Shown: positions 18,656 through 26,043 of the stretch, piece by piece
Numbering within the stretch: the stretch's first letter is position 1
Layout: every line of letters starts with the position of its first letter
Assembly (NCBI GenBank): GCA_001464575.1
Contig: LNFE01000169.1
Coordinates: 1-33,513, forward strand
From: Acidobacteria bacterium Ga0077553
Lineage (GTDB): Bacteria; Acidobacteriota; Terriglobia; Bryobacterales; Bryobacteraceae
Reading direction: 5' to 3'
DNA: 33,513 nucleotides
Translations under genes and position numbers: made by a program
Notes under the pieces: model-generated
What the model saw: only the letters and a program-made list of their open reading frames with translations
Database searches by the model: none
What the model was told of the DNA's origin: nothing

Positions 18656-18720
18656 GGGGTAGTCTTGTCTCGGTAGCTAGTGTAGTGCTTCGGTACTCGC
18701 AACCAGTATGCGCGCGCGAC

Positions 18721-18841
18721 TAGGCACGCACCTTGCAGCGCCTTCTGCACGAAGGTGTAGCTGAGGTGGATGTCATGTTTCTCTCCCAAGTTCTCGTGAA
18801 AGTGCCGAATGTTCAGGTCGAGCATTCTAAGCTGGCAATTG
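18721..18841 (-). pseudogene. Transposase remnant (ISNCY-type)
   Basis: On the minus strand bases 18841-18721 read LDLNIRHFHENLGEKHDI, then HLSYTFVQKALQGACL. This matches my memory of the segment before the DDE core in ISNCY-family transposases (pattern LNVxHFHEKLxEEHGIxLSYTWVQxALQxAGL). Only about 35 residues remain; I see neither the catalytic core nor terminal inverted repeats. The rest of the 18606-18936 interval holds the receptor promoter and no other gene. Confidence 0.6.
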
Positions 18842-18936
18842 ACCCCAAATCTACCATCTCTGGCAGTGACGGCTCCGCAGCGTGCACGCCAGGCGCCAGA
18901 ATGATTGCTTTGCGGATTCTTCCGTGGGTTGATCAG

Positions 18937-20238
18937 CTACCGCTTTCGGAACAACACGTACTGTAGCGGCTCGTAGTCGCTATCGGTGAGGATGAGCAAA
19001 TAGCCGTTTTGAATCGCTTCTAGGCGGGCCCAGAACTTCTTAGACTTGCCGCCAACGCGGTTGGTCGCGGTGACCTCCCAATCGGAGACCGTAAAGCGGC
19101 CCTGGTAGTCCGTACCGGCGAACTTGGCACCCGAATCGCTAGTGCTCGCGTACCGATGCGTACTGCGATAAGTTCCGTCAGTGCTGAACACGAATTCGTC
19201 CGAAGTAGAATTCGCGCTCATGCCGGCATAGCTGCCAGTGTAGGCGTTGTAGTATTCGACCCCACCCCCAGCGTTGCGCACCCATGTGCCAGCAAGGTCC
19301 TGGACGGCAAGCCCAAAGCGGTTGTAGGTGAGAGTGCGATCAAGCTCGTTTGGATGGCGGAACAATTGGCTGTACGTCCGTTCATCGGGGCTGACGACGA
19401 GAACGACGCGTGCGCCTCCCGAGAAGATGACTTTCATCGCGATAAAGCATGGCTTGCCGGTTTGAAGATCGGTCGCGGTGGCGTCCATGAAGTACACCGG
19501 CGGGTAGCTGACACCGGAATATTTACGTGGCGTGGAAGCGCGGAAGGAAGGCGCCACCAATCGGCTCCAGAAGTATTCCGGGACATCGACGGTATTGGGT
19601 CGGCTGTTTTCGAGGGCGGAATTGACGTAGTAAAGGCGTAACTCGGTGGACGCTTTGTTGACTTGGACGTAGTCAGGACGGACCTGGGCAATCCATCCGT
19701 CATCAAAGTTAGTGCGCGGTTTGGACATGACCATGCTGGAGCGATCGGGCTGGGGGGCGACCGGGGCGGCGGGCTCGTCGACAACAACCGAGTTCGTGAA
19801 TGCGGCGATGTCGTCAGCAAATCGCATGTCGTTGAAGTAGCTGACGATGGCGTAGGTTTGGGATTTGCTGCTGCGGGTTGTGATGAGGATGATGAACTTC
19901 TGGTTGGGCGAACCGGCCGTACCAGCACCAGCAGTCACCTGCCATGTGTCTTGGACGGAGGATTTCACATTTTCTGGCGTTGGAGCACCATGCTTGGCGG
20001 CATGCGACTTCCAGTCGGCGGCAAAGTCTGAGTCGTGGCGGCCGCTTGAAGGGCGCGGCCGGAAAACGTGGATACTGCAATATTGGGCACCGTTGTCCTG
20101 CTTGACCGCGACGAACATGTCCGTACGCTCGACCTTCCATCCCTTGGGCGGGTTGAAGCTGAAGGGCTCGAAACGATCCCACGCAACCATCGCAGTCGGG
20201 AAGAGCACACAAAGAGCGAGCAGGAAGTATCGTGGCAT
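18937..20238 (-). CDS. Secreted protein of unknown function, lipocalin-like C-terminal region
   Basis: 433 residues with a clear signal peptide (MPRYFLLALCVLFPTAMVAW). The N-terminal part (FNPPKGWKVERTDMFVAV, then FIILITTRSSKSQ) resembles secreted proteins that recognise user-like stress or lipid ligands only vaguely, and I do not assign a family. The last ~120 residues (DLAGTWVRN, TGSYAG, FVFSTDGTYRS, GRFTVSDWEVTATN, LEAIQNGYLLILTDSDYEPLQ) look like a single beta-rich lipocalin/calycin-type domain of the kind seen at the end of acidobacterial and verrucomicrobial exported proteins. No catalytic motif is visible. It stands alone, on the minus strand, inside the tRNA-bounded element. Confidence 0.8.
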   Translation of the reverse strand: MPRYFLLALCVLFPTAMVAWDRFEPFSFNPPKGWKVERTDMFVAVKQDNGAQYCSIHVFRPRPSSGRHDSDFAADWKSHAAKHGAPTPENVKSSVQDTWQVTAGAGTAGSPNQKFIILITTRSSKSQTYAIVSYFNDMRFADDIAAFTNSVVVDEPAAPVAPQPDRSSMVMSKPRTNFDDGWIAQVRPDYVQVNKASTELRLYYVNSALENSRPNTVDVPEYFWSRLVAPSFRASTPRKYSGVSYPPVYFMDATATDLQTGKPCFIAMKVIFSGGARVVLVVSPDERTYSQLFRHPNELDRTLTYNRFGLAVQDLAGTWVRNAGGGVEYYNAYTGSYAGMSANSTSDEFVFSTDGTYRSTHRYASTSDSGAKFAGTDYQGRFTVSDWEVTATNRVGGKSKKFWARLEAIQNGYLLILTDSDYEPLQYVLFRKR

Positions 20239-20517
20239 ATCGACCTCTGGACTAGGCTAACAGCATTGACCAAGTTGCGGAGTTACGTGGCCGAGGCCTC
20301 ATGGCACCGGATTAGTCGCCGAAAGCCCAATAATGGCTCAGGCACCGTAGCGTCGTGAGCGATTAGCTGGCACCGAAGCGATAACAGGCGCGGTCTCCCA
20401 AGTATTGCTCGTTTGCGAGGCTACTGCATCGCCTAGGCCATCCAATTAGCTCACCGCCTATGACTTGCCTTAGCCGAAACGAAGTAGACCAAACTTGCAG
20501 GTGTACCCGCCCTGCCT

Positions 20518-21179
20518 ATGCCGATTGACCAAATGTTCGACTCTGCATACCGGGCGCTTGAGGCGCGAATGAGGGCGCTAGCGGAAACTGATGGCGACGT
20601 GTTTCTGCCCAACCCAAAGCCGCTCGCACCTGTCCAGGACGTTCTGATTTGCATGGAAGCTTGTCTGCCGCGCGGGAGTTGCCAGGACTGAGCGATATGA
20701 CCGGTGGTACGCGCTCCTACGTGAGGAGATTGATCTGTGCGTCACGCCCGATGCTCGCATCGTCGCGGTCGGCAATGTTGTTTCGCAGCATCATCGGCGA
20801 AGCGGGTTCCCCCGGCCATTCACTCGGGTAATCCACTACTCCAACCAAGCAGGGCCAGCCAGGCTACCGGGGATCGTTGGCCACGAGGACGGTTTCCAGG
20901 CGTTCATTCAATGGATCTGTCACCTTGAGGGACTTCGTTTATTCAGCGGCGGCCGCCCTGGAGACAGCCGGTGTGCCATCAGAATTCCGCGATGAGGCGT
21001 TGAAGCGGCTGGCGAAAAGTGAGCTGACAACATCCCGCCAGCAACTCATCTTCAACTACAAGCTGGCGTTCGAATCGATGCGTTTTCGAGAGGGCTCTAT
21101 CTGCTCATTTGTGGGACCCTATCGTCGTCCCATCGCGTCAGCCGTAATGGGTCTACCCATTTGCATCGCCGCCTCATGA
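20518..21179 (+). pseudogene. Disrupted conserved gene of unknown function (three frames)
   Basis: Three coding-like pieces in order on one strand, each in a different frame. Piece 1 from ATG 20518: MPIDQMFDSAYRALEARM ... VFLPNPKPLAPVQDVLICME, then a stop after 55 residues. Piece 2 from about 20669: RAGVARTERYDRWYALLREE, RIVAVGNVVSQHHRR, FTRVIHYSNQAGPARLPGIV, ending near 20905. Piece 3 from about 20910 to the stop at 21179: SVTLRDFVYSAAAALETAG and LAKSELTTSRQQLIFNYKLA. The pieces read as one protein that lost a segment of unknown size near 20655 and suffered a further shift near 20905. Piece 2 resembles a uracil-DNA-glycosylase-like core (AVGNVV...VIHYS), a weak inference. It cannot make a full product as written. 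Confidence 0.6.
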
Positions 21180-21267
21180 GCCCCCATCACCCGACGGCAA
21201 TCCCTCTGTACTGTTAGACTCGCAGTCATTGGCAAGAACTGAATTACCGATGCATACGCCCGGGAGC

Positions 21268-21272
21268 GGAGG
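21268..21272 (+). promoter_or_regulatory. Shine-Dalgarno deciding the isochorismatase-like start
   Basis: GGAGG 10 bases before the ATG at 21283. It favours this start over the upstream TTG/ATG candidates at 21229 and 21250, and the protein then begins directly with a signal-like sequence. Confidence 0.6.
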
Positions 21273-21282
21273 TTTTTTTGAA

Positions 21283-22200
21283 ATGAGGCTCGTCGACCGA
21301 AGGTACTTTCTACAATCTATTCCCTCAGCGATGATGCTGGCAGCAGCTGCGTCCCCTCCTCAGCTAGCTGCGCTTCCCAATCGGCCCAAGGTCCCAGGGA
21401 CCTTAAGTCTTCGTGCCCGCCGACGAACAAAAGAGACCGGACCCGCTGAGCAAACATTGCAGTGGCCGGTTGCGCGCACCGCGATCATTATCTGCGACAT
21501 GTGGGATTCACACACGTGCGGAATGTCAGCGCAGCGTGTCGCTTTGATGGCGCCCCGAATGAATCAAGTCGTCAGCGCCGCTCGAAGTCTGGGCGTTATG
21601 ATCATCCATGCGCCGAGCGACACGATGAAGTTCTACGACGGAACCCCATGGCGCGAGCGGATGAGGAATGCACCTGTTGCCGCATCCCCTTTCCCGATTA
21701 TCAATCGCTGCCCGCGGGTTCCGGCCGAGGAGCGCGATTTCCCTATTGACGATTCCGCTGGAGGATGCGACGATCCGATTTTGAAAGAGTTCACCGGCCC
21801 GCCCTACCCGTGGACCCGCGAACACCCGGCGATTGACATTGTGGGCTTCGACGGAGTGAGCGATAGCGGCCAGGAGGTATACAACTTCTGTAAGCAGGAG
21901 GGTATAGACAAGATCGTGCTGATGGGGGTCCACACGAACATCTGTATCCTGAACCGCGGGTTCGGCACAAGACAGATGACGCGCCTTGGCTTCGACGTCG
22001 TACTGGCTCGAGACCTCACAGACGCAATGTACGATCCAAGAACGCGACCGTTCGTTAGCCACGCACGCGGAACTGAGCTGGTTGTAGAGCACATCGAAAC
22101 TATGTGGGCGCCGACAATCCTGTCTGAAGATTTGACTCGCGTGGTGCCGGGGACGGCAGATGTGCCAGCGCGACCAGAGAAGCGACGGTCCGGAGGCTGA
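21283..22200 (+). CDS. Isochorismatase-like cysteine hydrolase, probably exported
   Basis: 305 residues from the ATG at 21283. The N-terminus MRLVDRRYFLQSIPSAMMLAAAA is a likely export signal (twin-arginine-like, Arg6-Arg7). The fold is of the isochorismatase/nicotinamidase superfamily: AIIICDMWDSH with catalytic Asp72, and GVHTNICIL with nucleophile Cys221. The third residue of the triad (Lys) is probably in the LKEFTG region near 168. Family members hydrolyse isochorismate, nicotinamide, ureides or carbamates. The extra insert between 110 and 200 (TPWRERMRN, PRVPAEERDFP, GGCDDP) sets it apart from cytoplasmic nicotinamidases. Substrate unknown. It follows the disrupted gene by about 100 bases within the element. 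Confidence 0.85.
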   Translation: MRLVDRRYFLQSIPSAMMLAAAASPPQLAALPNRPKVPGTLSLRARRRTKETGPAEQTLQWPVARTAIIICDMWDSHTCGMSAQRVALMAPRMNQVVSAARSLGVMIIHAPSDTMKFYDGTPWRERMRNAPVAASPFPIINRCPRVPAEERDFPIDDSAGGCDDPILKEFTGPPYPWTREHPAIDIVGFDGVSDSGQEVYNFCKQEGIDKIVLMGVHTNICILNRGFGTRQMTRLGFDVVLARDLTDAMYDPRTRPFVSHARGTELVVEHIETMWAPTILSEDLTRVVPGTADVPARPEKRRSGG

Positions 22201-22524
22201 GACCCATTGATGTTTCTGCCGCTGGCCGATTCTGCGGGTGCCGACCGTGGTCCGGTGCAGACATTGGCGGCGTTCGATTGAAGGCCGGGCGGCGTTAGCA
22301 GACGCGACGCACAAACGCTCGTTGCTGATTGCTGCCGGAAGTCGGCGGCCTGCATCATCGTTATGAGCGCCGTGCCGCATAAAGGCATTTTCGGCGCAAT
22401 TCCACCTGCATTGGCCGGGGCCGCGCCCGTGAGGCGCGACAAGAGCGTGTAGGTGCCTGTTAATTTCCGGCGATGTGCAAGAATTAATGGGACTTACGTT
22501 TGCTTGACGGTCTGCGATGGTTGC
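22201..22524. other. Intergenic stretch, nothing recognised
   Basis: Between two genes that converge. I find no supported coding frame, tRNA or clear repeat. Codon-like patterns in this stretch on either strand did not match a family I know. Confidence 0.4.
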
Positions 22525-23145
22525 TTACAGGTGTAAGCCGCTGAGCCCGATTACACCGAAGAGGCCGGGTTCGGCAGCGCCCGACTCGGGCGTGAGCGCC
22601 GTAGGGTCAAGGCTCCATCCGGCAGCGACGCGCATGACGTCGTCTTCATCGGGGCGCCACTCGTCTTTGGGCCGATGGAAGAAGGGTATACTGCGTTCTA
22701 CTTCCGTCAGCGGCCCAAAGTCATCCAGGAACTCGCCTTGATCACCCGCGTATTCGAAACTTCTGACGATCTCTCCCGCTTTCGCCAGCATCCAGTGGTG
22801 GTATTCCGAAACCCGGTGCGTAGCGAATCCTTGCGCTTCACCGAATCTCTGGCTGATTCGATCCAACGAGTTCCGAAACGACTTGTTGGGCTGCGGGTCG
22901 GCGATGGCGGCGGCGGACCAGCCGACCACGAACGTCCAGCCGCGGATGGCGGGCGAGAGAAACACAGCCTGCTCTTGAGAGCCGTAGGCTGCCTCGATCC
23001 CTGCGGTCCAGGAAAGCTCGCAGCCCGAGTTCAGTTGAAGAAACTCGCCCACTTCTGCAGGACGATCGCAGCGCACGGCAATCCACGCCATCTTGTAGCC
23101 GAACGGCACCGGACCAGTGGGACGTGTTTTGCGGAGCCAAGGCAT
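22525..23145 (-). CDS. Conserved hypothetical protein
   Basis: 206 residues from ATG 23145. It starts with GYKMAWIAVRCDRP near residue 16 and has the conserved-looking pieces AIRGWTFVVGWSAAAIAD, LDRISQRFGEAQGFATHRVS and EYHHWMLAKAGEIVRSFEYA, then EDDVMRVAAGWSLDP. I have seen this layout in hypothetical proteins of actinobacteria and myxobacteria but know no function. No signal peptide or membrane segment is visible, so it is probably cytoplasmic. It is the gene nearest the tRNA-side edge of the integrated element, where an integrase would be expected, but it has no recombinase motif (no R-H-R-Y pattern). Confidence 0.8.
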   Translation of the reverse strand: MPWLRKTRPTGPVPFGYKMAWIAVRCDRPAEVGEFLQLNSGCELSWTAGIEAAYGSQEQAVFLSPAIRGWTFVVGWSAAAIADPQPNKSFRNSLDRISQRFGEAQGFATHRVSEYHHWMLAKAGEIVRSFEYAGDQGEFLDDFGPLTEVERSIPFFHRPKDEWRPDEDDVMRVAAGWSLDPTALTPESGAAEPGLFGVIGLSGLHL

Positions 23146-23241
23146 GGGAGGCTACAAAACTGCCAGCGCCAAGCTACCGGCTGACCGAAAAACAACGACG
23201 CACCAGAGGGGCGGGCCAACATGAGATCGCGTCTAGATAAT

Positions 23242-23287
23242 CTGGAGCCACCCGCCAGGATCGAACTGGCGACCTGCTGATTACGAA
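23242..23287 (-). repeat. tRNA-side copy of the 46-bp attachment repeat
   Basis: Identical to 12770-12815. It covers the 3' part of the tRNA-Thr gene from the start of the anticodon loop to one base past CCA. In the integration model this copy came in with the element and restored the tRNA. Confidence 0.9.
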
Positions 23288-23318
23288 TCAGCCGCTCTAC
23301 CAACTGAGCTAGGGTGGC
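23243..23318 (-). tRNA. tRNA-Thr (anticodon CGT)
   Basis: The reverse strand folds as a standard 76-base tRNA: acceptor GCCACCC/GGGTGGC, D-arm GCTC..GAGC, anticodon stem GCTGA/TCAGC with loop TTCGTAA, a 5-base variable loop, T-arm GCCAG/CTGGC with TTCGATC, discriminator T and an encoded CCA. Anticodon CGT reads the Thr codon ACG. It is the integration target of the element to its left. Confidence 0.96.
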
Positions 23319-23377
23319 TCTCCAGGCGCTCGTTCTCTAGTATACACGGGTCGGCATGTTAGAGTAAAAAACGGCTC

Positions 23378-24007
23378 ATGCAGAAGCCCCGCCTCGTTAT
23401 CCTCGGTTCCGGCGGCCATGCGAAAGTCATCGCGGAAATCTTCGAAGAGACCTCCTCGTTCGAAATCGCGGGCTTCACCACGCTCTCGCCTACCGAATCC
23501 CTCTTCGCCTACCCCCACCTCGGCAACGACGACGAACTCCCCCGTCTCCTCGCTAAGGGCATCACCCACGCCTTTCCCGCCATCGGCAGCAATCGCATCC
23601 GCCACCGCATGCTCGCCCACCTCCGCTCGCTCGGCTTCACCCTCCCCAACGCCATCAGCCGTCACGCCATCCTCTCGCCCCGCACCCAACTCGGCGCGGC
23701 CGTCGCCATCATGCCCGGCGCGATCGTCAACGTCGACTCCACCATCGAGGACGGCGCCATCCTGAACACGGCCTCTTCCATCGACCACGATAACCACATC
23801 GGGGCCTGCGCCCATGTCGCCCCCGGCTGCCATCTGGCCGGCAACGTAACCGTCGGGGAAGGCGCCTTCATCGCCGCCGGCTCGGCCGCCATCCCCGGGG
23901 TCACCATCGGGCCCTGGGCCACCGTCGGCGCGGGCGGAGTCGTCATCCGGGATATCACTGCGGGCGTTACCGTCGTCGGCGTGCCTGCCACGCGGCTGTT
24001 GCGATGA
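23378..24007 (+). CDS. NeuD/PerB-type sugar O/N-acyltransferase (left-handed beta-helix)
   Basis: 209 residues. An N-terminal Rossmann-like region with LVILGSGGHAKV (residues 6-17) precedes hexapeptide repeats forming a left-handed parallel beta-helix (AIVNVDSTIEDGAIL, CHLAGNVTVGEGAFIAAG, VTIGPWATVGAGGVV) with a His in IDHDNHIG as likely catalytic base. Family members acetylate sialic acid, bacillosamine or GDP-perosamine on nucleotide-activated sugars using acetyl-CoA. The perosamine-synthase-like aminotransferase further along the same operon makes an N-acylating role for this enzyme plausible. Its stop overlaps the next start (ATGA at 24004-24007). It is the first gene of the polysaccharide operon and lies 60 bases right of the tRNA. 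Confidence 0.92.
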   Translation: MQKPRLVILGSGGHAKVIAEIFEETSSFEIAGFTTLSPTESLFAYPHLGNDDELPRLLAKGITHAFPAIGSNRIRHRMLAHLRSLGFTLPNAISRHAILSPRTQLGAAVAIMPGAIVNVDSTIEDGAILNTASSIDHDNHIGACAHVAPGCHLAGNVTVGEGAFIAAGSAAIPGVTIGPWATVGAGGVVIRDITAGVTVVGVPATRLLR

Positions 24008-25047
24008 AGATTATCGTCGCCAGCACGGTGGTTCCGTTTCTCTATGGCGGCTACACCGTCATCGTCGACTCCCTCGCCGACGAACTGACCAAGGCCGGGC
24101 ATCAGGTGGAGGTCCTCAAGTTTCCCTTCTCCTCCCAATATGACGAGCTGCTCGAACAGATGACTGCGCTGCGCCTGCTCGACCTGACCGAGCACGGCGA
24201 CCGGCTAATCACCATCCGCTTCCCGAGCTATCTGCTGCGCCATCCCAAAAAAGTCGTCTGGTTTATCCATCACCATCGCGGCGCGTACGACCTGTGGGGA
24301 ACCCGCTATCAAGACATTCCTTTAACACCCGAAGGCACCCGGATCCGCGACTCCATCATCGCCGCCGACCGCCTGGGCCTGGGCGAATGCCACCGGATCT
24401 TCAGCAACTCCCAAGTGGTGGCCAAGCGGCTGCAGCACTACAACGGGATCAACGCCGAAGTGCTCTATCCGCCTTTGCCGAACGCGGAGCGGTACCACTG
24501 TGCCGGGTACAACGACACGATTCTCTATCTCAACCGGCTGGTGCACCATAAGCGGCAGTGGCTGGCGATTGAAGCGATGCGCTACGTCAAGACCGATGTC
24601 CGGCTGCTCATCGCGGGCAAGGCCGACCCGGACGCCGGAGCGTACGTCGATGAGCTGCATGAGCTCGTGCAGCGCTACAAGCTGAAAGACCGGGTAACCA
24701 TCTTCGATGATTGGATCGATGAGGCCCGCAAGGTGAGGTTCTTTTCCGAGTGTCTGGCCGCGGCGTATTTTCCCGTCGATGAGGACTCCTACGGCTACCC
24801 CAGTCTCGAGGCGCATCAGTCGGGAAAGGCCGTGCTGACGACGTCCGATGCCGGCGGCACGCTCGAACTGATCACGGATGGGCTGAACGGTTTGGTCGCC
24901 ACGCCGGAGCCGGCTGCCATCGGGGCGGCGATGGATCAACTCTTTACCGAACGCAAACGGACTCAGGCCATGGGCGAGGCGGGGCGAGTGCGGATGGCCG
25001 ATCTCGGCATCGCCTGGCCGCATGTTCTCGAACGGATGTTGTCATGA
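24004..25047 (+). CDS. Glycosyltransferase family 4, copy A
   Basis: 347 residues, two Rossmann-like halves of the GT-B fold. The N-terminal half begins MKIIVASTVVPFLYGG and includes HHHRGAYDLWGTRYQ. A connecting stretch RIFSNSQVVAKRLQHYNG is followed by EVLYPPL. The C-terminal half has LNRLVHHKRQWLAIEAM, LLIAGKAD and the acidic nucleotide-sugar motif DEDSYGYPSLEA. Members transfer sugars from nucleotide donors to lipid-linked oligosaccharides at the cytoplasmic face. It overlaps the gene before and the gene after by ATGA and is a close paralogue of the next gene, a tandem duplication. Confidence 0.92.
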   Translation: MKIIVASTVVPFLYGGYTVIVDSLADELTKAGHQVEVLKFPFSSQYDELLEQMTALRLLDLTEHGDRLITIRFPSYLLRHPKKVVWFIHHHRGAYDLWGTRYQDIPLTPEGTRIRDSIIAADRLGLGECHRIFSNSQVVAKRLQHYNGINAEVLYPPLPNAERYHCAGYNDTILYLNRLVHHKRQWLAIEAMRYVKTDVRLLIAGKADPDAGAYVDELHELVQRYKLKDRVTIFDDWIDEARKVRFFSECLAAAYFPVDEDSYGYPSLEAHQSGKAVLTTSDAGGTLELITDGLNGLVATPEPAAIGAAMDQLFTERKRTQAMGEAGRVRMADLGIAWPHVLERMLS

Positions 25048-26033
25048 AGATTCTGGTGGCGAACAACTGCGTCCCGTTTGTGCGCGGTGGCGCCGAGCAT
25101 TTGGCCGAAGCGTTAACGGAAAAATTGAATGAGTTCGGGCATCAGGCGATGCTGGTCCGCATTCCGTTCCGGTGGGAGCCGCCGGCGAAGATTCTCGAGA
25201 GCATGTTGGCTTGCCGCCTGATGCGGACACCTAACGTCGACCGGATTATCGCCTTCAAGTTTCCGGCTTACTACCTGCCCCACGACAACAAGTTTCTTTG
25301 GCTGGTGCATCAGTTCCGGCAGGTTTACGATTTGTGGGGAACGCCGTATCAGGGGATGGTGGAGACGCCGGAGAATCTGGCCGTGCGCCGGAGCATTATT
25401 GAGGCGGACAATACGTATCTGCGCGAAGCCCGGCAGATTCCTTCGGAGGTGCTCTACCCGCCGTTGCTCGAAACCAAGCATTTCCGGTTCGGCGAGACAG
25501 GCAACTACATTTTCTGCGCCGGGCGGATCACCTCGTCGAAGCGGCAATATCTGTTGGTGGAGGCCATGCAGCATACGCGGACGAACGTTCGTCTGGTGAT
25601 CGCTGGGAAGTCAGAGGATACGGCCGACGCGCAGCAGATAGCCAAGCTGATCGCCCAGCATAACCTGGCGGGCCGGGTGACGGTGATCGACCGGTTCATT
25701 TCCGAGGAGGAGAAGGCGGCATATTTCGCCGATGCCTTGGGGGCCGCCTATATTCCGTTTGACGAGGACTCGTACGGGTACGTCACGATGGAGGCTTTCT
25801 ACAGCGGCAAGCCGGTGATCACCACCACCGATTCCGGCGGCATCCTGCAGGTAGTGCGCGACGGAGAGACCGGATACGTGGCTGAGCCCAAACCGGCCGC
25901 CCTGGCTGCCGCAATGGACCGGCTTTTTGACGACCCGGCCAAGGCGCGAAACCTGGGCCGCGCCGGGTACGATTTAATACAAAACATGGGCTTAACGTGG
26001 GAACATGTAGTTTCAACGTTGACCGCCGCATAA
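25044..26033 (+). CDS. Glycosyltransferase family 4, copy B, with internal deletion
   Basis: 329 residues and clearly related to copy A throughout: MKILVANNCVPFVRGG, QVYDLWGTPYQG, ICAGRI-type core FCAGRITSSKRQ, LVIAGKSED, DEDSYGYVTMEA. At residues 130-137 it reads REARQI directly followed by PSEVLYPP, where copy A has RI plus 17 residues (including SNSQVVAKRL) before NAEVLYPP. This is an in-frame loss of 51 bases near 25440. The lost segment is the end of the N-terminal domain, present in every relative I recall, so activity is doubtful. In copy A the segment is flanked by GATC on both sides; here GATT remains once, consistent with slippage between short repeats. The gene is otherwise intact. 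Confidence 0.88.
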   Translation: MKILVANNCVPFVRGGAEHLAEALTEKLNEFGHQAMLVRIPFRWEPPAKILESMLACRLMRTPNVDRIIAFKFPAYYLPHDNKFLWLVHQFRQVYDLWGTPYQGMVETPENLAVRRSIIEADNTYLREARQIPSEVLYPPLLETKHFRFGETGNYIFCAGRITSSKRQYLLVEAMQHTRTNVRLVIAGKSEDTADAQQIAKLIAQHNLAGRVTVIDRFISEEEKAAYFADALGAAYIPFDEDSYGYVTMEAFYSGKPVITTTDSGGILQVVRDGETGYVAEPKPAALAAAMDRLFDDPAKARNLGRAGYDLIQNMGLTWEHVVSTLTAA

Positions 26034-26043
26034 TCCAGAACCT

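Larger units (their letters stand above)
12770..23287. mobile_element. Integrated element in tRNA-Thr(CGT), about 10.5 kb, decayed
   Basis: The ends are the 46-bp direct repeats at 12770-12815 and 23242-23287. The tRNA is on the minus strand with its 5' half at the right, so an element inserting in the 3' half must lie to its left and leave a displaced 3' half at the far left. That is exactly what is seen. Removing one repeat and the interior would restore a continuous tRNA gene between the ABC-F gene and the acyltransferase gene. Contents: a RepA-type replication-initiator fragment, mannonate-dehydratase-like gene, TonB-type receptor, transposase scrap, several accessory genes and a broken gene. 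No tyrosine recombinase is recognisable, so the element is probably immobile. The extent is firm at the repeats; whether all interior genes arrived together is inference. Confidence 0.82.

Noticed and set aside
21804..22442. 212-residue minus-strand frame opposite the isochorismatase-like gene
   Set aside because: It is antisense to a gene with catalytic motifs and its translation resembles nothing known.
22525..23145. Gene next to the tRNA as the integrase of the element
   Set aside because: The protein has no tyrosine- or serine-recombinase motifs and matches the look of an unrelated conserved hypothetical family.
23031..23303. 90-residue minus-strand frame over the tRNA
   Set aside because: A typical spurious frame read through a tRNA gene (RNQQVASSILAGG).
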